A stretch of DNA of 48,238 nt from NCBI GenBank assembly GCA_965371245.1, contig CBDUXT010000040.1, positions 1 to 48,238 on the forward strand. The letters are read 5' to 3'. Source of the stretch: CBDUXT01 sp965371245 (lineage in GTDB: Bacteria > Planctomycetota > Phycisphaerae > UBA1845). The first letter of the stretch is position 1. Every line of letters starts with the position of its first letter. Below the pieces are notes generated by a model, which did not search any database, had not been told where the DNA came from, and saw nothing but the letters and a program-made list of their open reading frames with translations. Made by a program: the position numbers and the translations under genes. Of this stretch, positions 44,155-48,238 are shown piece by piece.

Positions 44155-45981
44155 ATGTATGTCAGTAGACTAGTCGTCCGCAACTTTCGGAACTTTCGCC
44201 ATCTCGATGTAGCACTACGTCCTGGTGCCACGTGCATTGTCGGCGAGAACAATACGGGTAAGACGAATCTTCTCCATGCTATTCGGCTGGCAGTGGACGC
44301 CAATCTGTCATCGTACCGTCGGCAAGCACTGCTCGACGACTTCCCCGTTGGCACAGACATCCGCACACCGCAGCAGATCCTCGTTTCCCTGGAGTTCTCT
44401 GATTTCGCTAAGAAACCAAACGAGGAAGCCATGGTTTTCGGCTACCATATCGACGATGACGTGGCTCGTGTGACATATCGTTTCAGGCCAAAGCGAGACA
44501 TCCGTGAGGCGATTAGCAACGACGAACATCCCGGCACCGACCTCACCCTGGATGACTACCGGTGGGAAATCGTTGGTGGCGGTTGCCAGGACCCCGTTGC
44601 GGTCGAATGGAATGTGGACTTCGGCAAGTCCGTGAAGTTTGACGAATTGCAGCAGTCATTTCTCGTTATGACAATGGAGCCGCTACGAGACGTTGAACAA
44701 CGTCTGAGGCAAAGTCGTTTCTCGCCGCTCTCCAAACTATTGACGCCAGCCGATGTACCAACTCAAGAGCAGGAAAGCCTCGTTAACATTCTGAAGGAAG
44801 CGAATGCGAAGATTTCCCAGAGCAACACGGTACAATTAGTTGGGAATGAAATAAGCACGACGTTCGCTCAAACGGCGGGAAGTGCCTTTGCAATGGGTGT
44901 GCGATTGGGCATGGCTCCGCCTTCCTTCAATGACATTTCTCGAGGGCTCAACGTCTTACTATCGAATAACGCCATGCAGGACTTCGACGTGAGCCGCAAC
45001 GGCCTTGGCTTGAACAACATCCTGTACATCAGCATGTTGCTCAAGTATTTTCAGCGGCGGGTCGCAGAGGCACGCACCGCCGGCCAACTCCTCCTGATCG
45101 AAGAGCCTGAGGCGCATTTGCATCCGCAACTCCAACGAGTTCTTTTTCGCGCCCTTTGCGAAGAGCCGTTTCAGACCATCGTGACTACCCATAGCACGCA
45201 CGTTACATCGCAGGCCCGGCTCTCCTCTGTCGTAGTCCTGACCAATGACGGCACGCCTACCACAGCGTCCACTGTGCCGGTCAGCAGCGTCCCTCTGTCG
45301 AAAGAGGAAACGGAAGACCTTGAGCGTTATCTCGATGCAACGCGGGGGAGCCTGCTCTACGCCAGAAAAGTCATGCTCGTGGAAGGACCAGCGGAGCTGT
45401 TCCTCATTCCCAAGCTCGTGCAGCAGGTGATGGATGTAAACCTCGATGAGAAAGGCATCTCGATTGTGCCGATTCATGGTGTACATTTCCAGGCGTATGC
45501 GAAGCTGTTCGGTCCGACAGGTATCCGCACACGTTGTGCAATCGTTGCTGATGGCGACCTTGAGCCATCGGATGCAACACCGGCGAGCACTCTTGATGCG
45601 AATGACGAGTTGCCGGAAATCCCCAAGCCCGAGCTGGAGTCGCTCAAGAACGAGTACGTTGAGGTATTCGTGTGTCAGACCACCTTTGAAAAGGCCATAA
45701 CGCGTCGTGGCACATTGCTGATGCTCGCCGCAGCCGCCGAGGAATTAGGGGCACCCGTCATCTCAAAAGGGTTGGTTGAGACGCAGAAGGCGTTGGCCGA
45801 CGTGGACAAACAGAGCGATGCGGCACAGGCCCTATTGGAAGCAGCGGGAACGAAGGTCCTGAACACTGCCAAGCGCTTCGGTAAAGCCCGGTTCGCCCAA
45901 GTTGCATCAAAGAAGGTGGCCCAAGCCACGTCGCTGCCTCCCTACATCGAGGATGCCGTCAAATGGCTGACGCAGGAATAG
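44155..45981 (+). CDS. gajA: Gabija nuclease, GajA-like (OLD-family ATPase with TOPRIM)
   Basis: The ATG at 44155 follows TTGGAG and gives 608 residues. The ABC-type ATPase half has MYVSRLVVRNFRNF, GENNTGKTNLL (Walker A, ~30-40), LGLNNILYISMLLKYFQRR, and LLLIEEPEAHLHPQLQ with Walker B at ~318-330, then TTHSTHVTS. The TOPRIM half has VMLVEGPAELFLIPKL (~410), IHGVHFQAYAKLF and AIVADGDLE (~465). This is the layout of class 2 OLD proteins. In characterised Gabija systems GajA is a sequence-specific nicking endonuclease held inactive by nucleotides and released when they fall during infection. The next gene is the expected UvrD-like partner and overlaps by 19 bases. Confidence 0.88.
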   Translation: MYVSRLVVRNFRNFRHLDVALRPGATCIVGENNTGKTNLLHAIRLAVDANLSSYRRQALLDDFPVGTDIRTPQQILVSLEFSDFAKKPNEEAMVFGYHIDDDVARVTYRFRPKRDIREAISNDEHPGTDLTLDDYRWEIVGGGCQDPVAVEWNVDFGKSVKFDELQQSFLVMTMEPLRDVEQRLRQSRFSPLSKLLTPADVPTQEQESLVNILKEANAKISQSNTVQLVGNEISTTFAQTAGSAFAMGVRLGMAPPSFNDISRGLNVLLSNNAMQDFDVSRNGLGLNNILYISMLLKYFQRRVAEARTAGQLLLIEEPEAHLHPQLQRVLFRALCEEPFQTIVTTHSTHVTSQARLSSVVVLTNDGTPTTASTVPVSSVPLSKEETEDLERYLDATRGSLLYARKVMLVEGPAELFLIPKLVQQVMDVNLDEKGISIVPIHGVHFQAYAKLFGPTGIRTRCAIVADGDLEPSDATPASTLDANDELPEIPKPELESLKNEYVEVFVCQTTFEKAITRRGTLLMLAAAAEELGAPVISKGLVETQKALADVDKQSDAAQALLEAAGTKVLNTAKRFGKARFAQVASKKVAQATSLPPYIEDAVKWLTQE

Positions 45982-47732
45982 CTCTAAGTCCCGAACAACG
46001 AGCGGCAGTTCGCAGCGATGAGAACCGGTGCCTCGCTTCGTGCCCGGGAAGTGGCAAGACCCGGGTTATCGTTGCAAAGATGCTCCGGTGCATCGAGCAG
46101 GTCCGCGACACGACACGAAGAATCGCGTGCCTCACATATACGAACGCGGCTGTTGATGAAATCGAGGATCGCCTCCGGTCGCGTTGCACAAGCGTCGACA
46201 GGATGTACTACGAAGTCAGCACGATCCATGCGTTCTGCTTGAGTAACATATTGCGGCCGTATTCTCACTTGTTGCCAACGTTTGCATCAGGGCTCCAGGT
46301 AGTGACGGCAGACGATGCCTGGTATCAGGACACGGTGGTTTCGCTCGCTTCCGCGTACGGCATTGCAACATGGGCCACGGAGGGATTCGAGCAGATTAGA
46401 AGAGAGGCAAATGGCACGGTTGTTGCTCCCAACGGCATCACCCAGGATGCGGCTACGGAATTTCTGCGGCGGTTAGACGACGCGGCAAAGGTGACAATGG
46501 GCGGCATCGTCTACTATGGATATGCCCTTGCTGCGAGGCACCGCCATATCTCGCGTGGACTGGCGAGCCGGTTTGCATGGTTCTTGATCGACGAGTTTCA
46601 AGACACCACAACTTCGCAGGTAGAGCTCTTGAAAGAGGTGTACAAGCATGGACGCAGTCGGTTCTTCCTTGTGGGGGATATCAATCAGTCCATCTTTGGA
46701 TTTGCAGGGGCACAACCGGAGCTGATGGAGGAGTTGGCCACGCATGTGGGAGCACGTACCGATATCAGCTTGGTCGGAAACTACCGCTGCTCCAGGCCGA
46801 TCGTCATCGTTGCAGAGCGGCTGTGTCCATGCACGCCTCCAATGCAAGCCGTCGGAAGGAACCGTGCTTCCCCGATTGCTCCCGAACACGTTCACTGTTC
46901 GTCTGCCCTGGAAGGAGTGTGGGACTACTTTCTCCCACGCTTGGATGAGTCGCATATTGCACTAGGGGAAGCGGCGGTTCTCGCTCCGTGGTGGACTTCG
47001 CTGTACCACCTCGCACGAGACTTGCGGGAAAGGGATGTCCCCGTTGTCGGACCTGGGTCCCGCCCATATAAGCGGTCCCGGGACTTCGCTCAGTTTGCCG
47101 AACATGCATGTGCATATCTTGAGGAACCGAGCCCAGAAATCGCCGCAAGTCTCCAGCGAGCCCTGTTCATCATGCTTCTCAGATTGAACGACTGCCCTAA
47201 CTGGAGTGTGTACTCCTACGAAGGGAAGAAGACCCTATTCAGGCTTCTTGCTCAGGCCAAGGAGGTACGGCTTGGCCACGAGGGGGCCACGGATTGGCTC
47301 ACGGAAACGGCTGCTCGGGTCGCAACGATACTCGTGAAAGACGAGTTTCTATCAGACACGGAGGCAGGACGGCTTACGGAGTCCGCTCAGGCAATGGTTG
47401 ACGACATGATTCGCAACAAGGTTGATATCGTGAATCTAAGAACAGAGCAACTTGGGCTCTTCGCCCGTCCCAAGGCATGCTTACAGCTACTGACCATGCA
47501 TCGTGCAAAGGGCCGAGAATTTGACGCAGTCGCTGTGGTGGATTGCCACGAAGGAAAGCTCCCTCACTTCAGTGCCACAGCAGTTGAGGAGATCGACGAA
47601 GCACGGCGGCTTATGTATGTAGTCACTAGGCGAGCCCGGAGGCTCCTCATGTTCTTCACCGATACGTCAGACCTGAGGAATACCCCCTCGCGGTTTCTGG
47701 GGGTGAACGAACTCGGAATAGTCAGGTCATGA
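45963..47732 (+). CDS. gajB: Gabija helicase, GajB-like (UvrD/Rep superfamily 1)
   Basis: The 589-residue product has LSPEQRAAVRSDENRCLASC, then PGSGKTRV (Walker A, ~30-37), ACLTYTNAAVDEIEDRL (motif Ia), LIDEFQDTTTSQVELL (motif II, ~207-222), GDINQSIFGFAGAQP (motif III, ~238) and LTMHRAKGREFDAVAVVDCH (motif V, ~505) with VVTRRARRLL (motif VI). All SF1A helicase motifs are present. In Gabija, GajB binds and hydrolyses nucleotides on DNA ends and forms a complex with GajA. Overlap with the upstream stop shows translational coupling. It is somewhat longer than the ~500-residue described GajB. Confidence 0.88.
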   Translation: MADAGIALSPEQRAAVRSDENRCLASCPGSGKTRVIVAKMLRCIEQVRDTTRRIACLTYTNAAVDEIEDRLRSRCTSVDRMYYEVSTIHAFCLSNILRPYSHLLPTFASGLQVVTADDAWYQDTVVSLASAYGIATWATEGFEQIRREANGTVVAPNGITQDAATEFLRRLDDAAKVTMGGIVYYGYALAARHRHISRGLASRFAWFLIDEFQDTTTSQVELLKEVYKHGRSRFFLVGDINQSIFGFAGAQPELMEELATHVGARTDISLVGNYRCSRPIVIVAERLCPCTPPMQAVGRNRASPIAPEHVHCSSALEGVWDYFLPRLDESHIALGEAAVLAPWWTSLYHLARDLRERDVPVVGPGSRPYKRSRDFAQFAEHACAYLEEPSPEIAASLQRALFIMLLRLNDCPNWSVYSYEGKKTLFRLLAQAKEVRLGHEGATDWLTETAARVATILVKDEFLSDTEAGRLTESAQAMVDDMIRNKVDIVNLRTEQLGLFARPKACLQLLTMHRAKGREFDAVAVVDCHEGKLPHFSATAVEEIDEARRLMYVVTRRARRLLMFFTDTSDLRNTPSRFLGVNELGIVRS

Positions 47733-47736
47733 TGCC

Positions 47737-48133
47737 TCAGCCTGACCGGAGTCGATTATTGTCGTGCGGAATAAGTAGGGAGTCGACAACATGACTATGA
47801 TTCGAAGGAAGCCAGGACCACCGAGCCGTTTCCAAGCCGATCAAGCTGGCCTTGTCCAGAAGATGGGTCGCGCCCTTCTCGATGCCGCTACGTTTCTTCG
47901 CGTCGATGTGCGGCGACTGCGTGCTGAACCGGCCCGGTTCGTGTTTGACGTGGACGGCGATCTGCTCCATCCGGCGGCTGAAGATGCGCACCATCCGACT
48001 GTCCCAGTCGGACATACCGAGCGGCGGTCTCCCGATGAACACCAAGCTCCCGGCCGATCCGTCGATAGGACCAGCCACGAGCGCGTAACGTCACAATCGC
48101 GTGTACTTCGGCCATCTTGAGTCGATTCGCCAC
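47737..48133 (-). pseudogene. istA: Internally deleted IS21 istA transposase
   Basis: Reading from 48133, MANRLKMAEVHAIVTLRARG, then WSYRRIGRELGVHRETAARY matches the IstA N-terminal HTH. After about 45 residues the sequence jumps, with a change of frame, to the IstA C-terminal region: RMVRIFSRRMEQIAVHVKHE, PGRFSTQSPHIDAKK, ATHLLDKASLIGLETARW. The DDE core (about 350 residues) is missing and no istB follows. It is IS21 debris bordering the Gabija genes on the right. Confidence 0.75.
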
Positions 48134-48238
48134 GGCTTCCTCCTTTCAGAGGAAGAGCTTCGTGGCCAACCCACGTCTCCTCAAAATGAATTAAGAGTTT
48201 TTGCGGCGGCGTGAGGTGTGGACGAGTCGTTGAGGGTC

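Noticed and set aside
1..48238. CRISPR arrays
   Set aside because: No series of regularly spaced short repeats with unique spacers is visible; the only direct repeats found are the 55-bp pair and short coding repeats.

Overview
The window reads as chromosomal DNA of a GC-rich bacterium, most likely a planctomycete (Phycisphaerae-like) or a close PVC relative. The hints are the first gene's C-terminal zinc ribbon (CDNCDYNLTG...CPECG), a giant exported RHS protein with dockerin-like calcium repeats, the N-terminal fragment of a Ser/Thr kinase of a type common in planctomycetes, and exported Cys-rich proteins. This assignment is inference; no rRNA or marker gene is present.

Left part (1-22.1 kb), mostly core-like. 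A 55-bp direct repeat and a membrane protein with zinc ribbons open the window. An IS5-type transposase remnant follows, then a 2453-residue RHS/YD-repeat protein and a TPR lipoprotein, all three genes except the IS remnant on the minus strand. An exported LTxxQ-type protein and a tightly overlapping type II secretion operon lie on the plus strand, in the order gspD-E-F-G-H-I-J-K followed by short, divergent C-, L- and M-like genes. No prepilin peptidase gene is present. Two pseudopilins lack the usual Gly before the cleavage site.

Middle part (22.5-34.3 kb), a mobile element. It begins beside a truncated kinase gene and a tyrosine recombinase with a coiled-coil tail. Small accessory genes of unknown function follow. 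Two DNA methyltransferase modules lie divergently: a zinc-protein plus N4-cytosine-type enzyme on the minus strand, and a winged-helix protein plus N6-adenine-type enzyme on the plus strand. The plus-strand operon continues with two small genes and a HerA-type ATPase fused to a probable PD-(D/E)xK nuclease. This methyltransferase plus HerA-nuclease cassette is the best candidate for an undescribed restriction- or transfer-like system. A convergent minus-strand block holds a small HTH-like gene and two genes sharing a C-terminal module.

Right part (34.3-48.2 kb), a patchwork of insertions and defence genes. It holds an apparently intact IS1380-family element, an AT-richer gene for a restriction endonuclease fused to an nSTAND3 NTPase, and a frameshifted VOC gene. 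A Cys-rich surface protein with a C-terminal sorting-like tail, an intergenic region with nested inverted repeats, a coiled-coil lipoprotein and an XRE regulator come next. A decayed DnaQ-like exonuclease, a two-gene Gabija system (GajA-like and GajB-like) and an internally deleted IS21 istA gene end the window. Pseudogenes and IS debris on both sides of the defence genes suggest a repeatedly used insertion hotspot.
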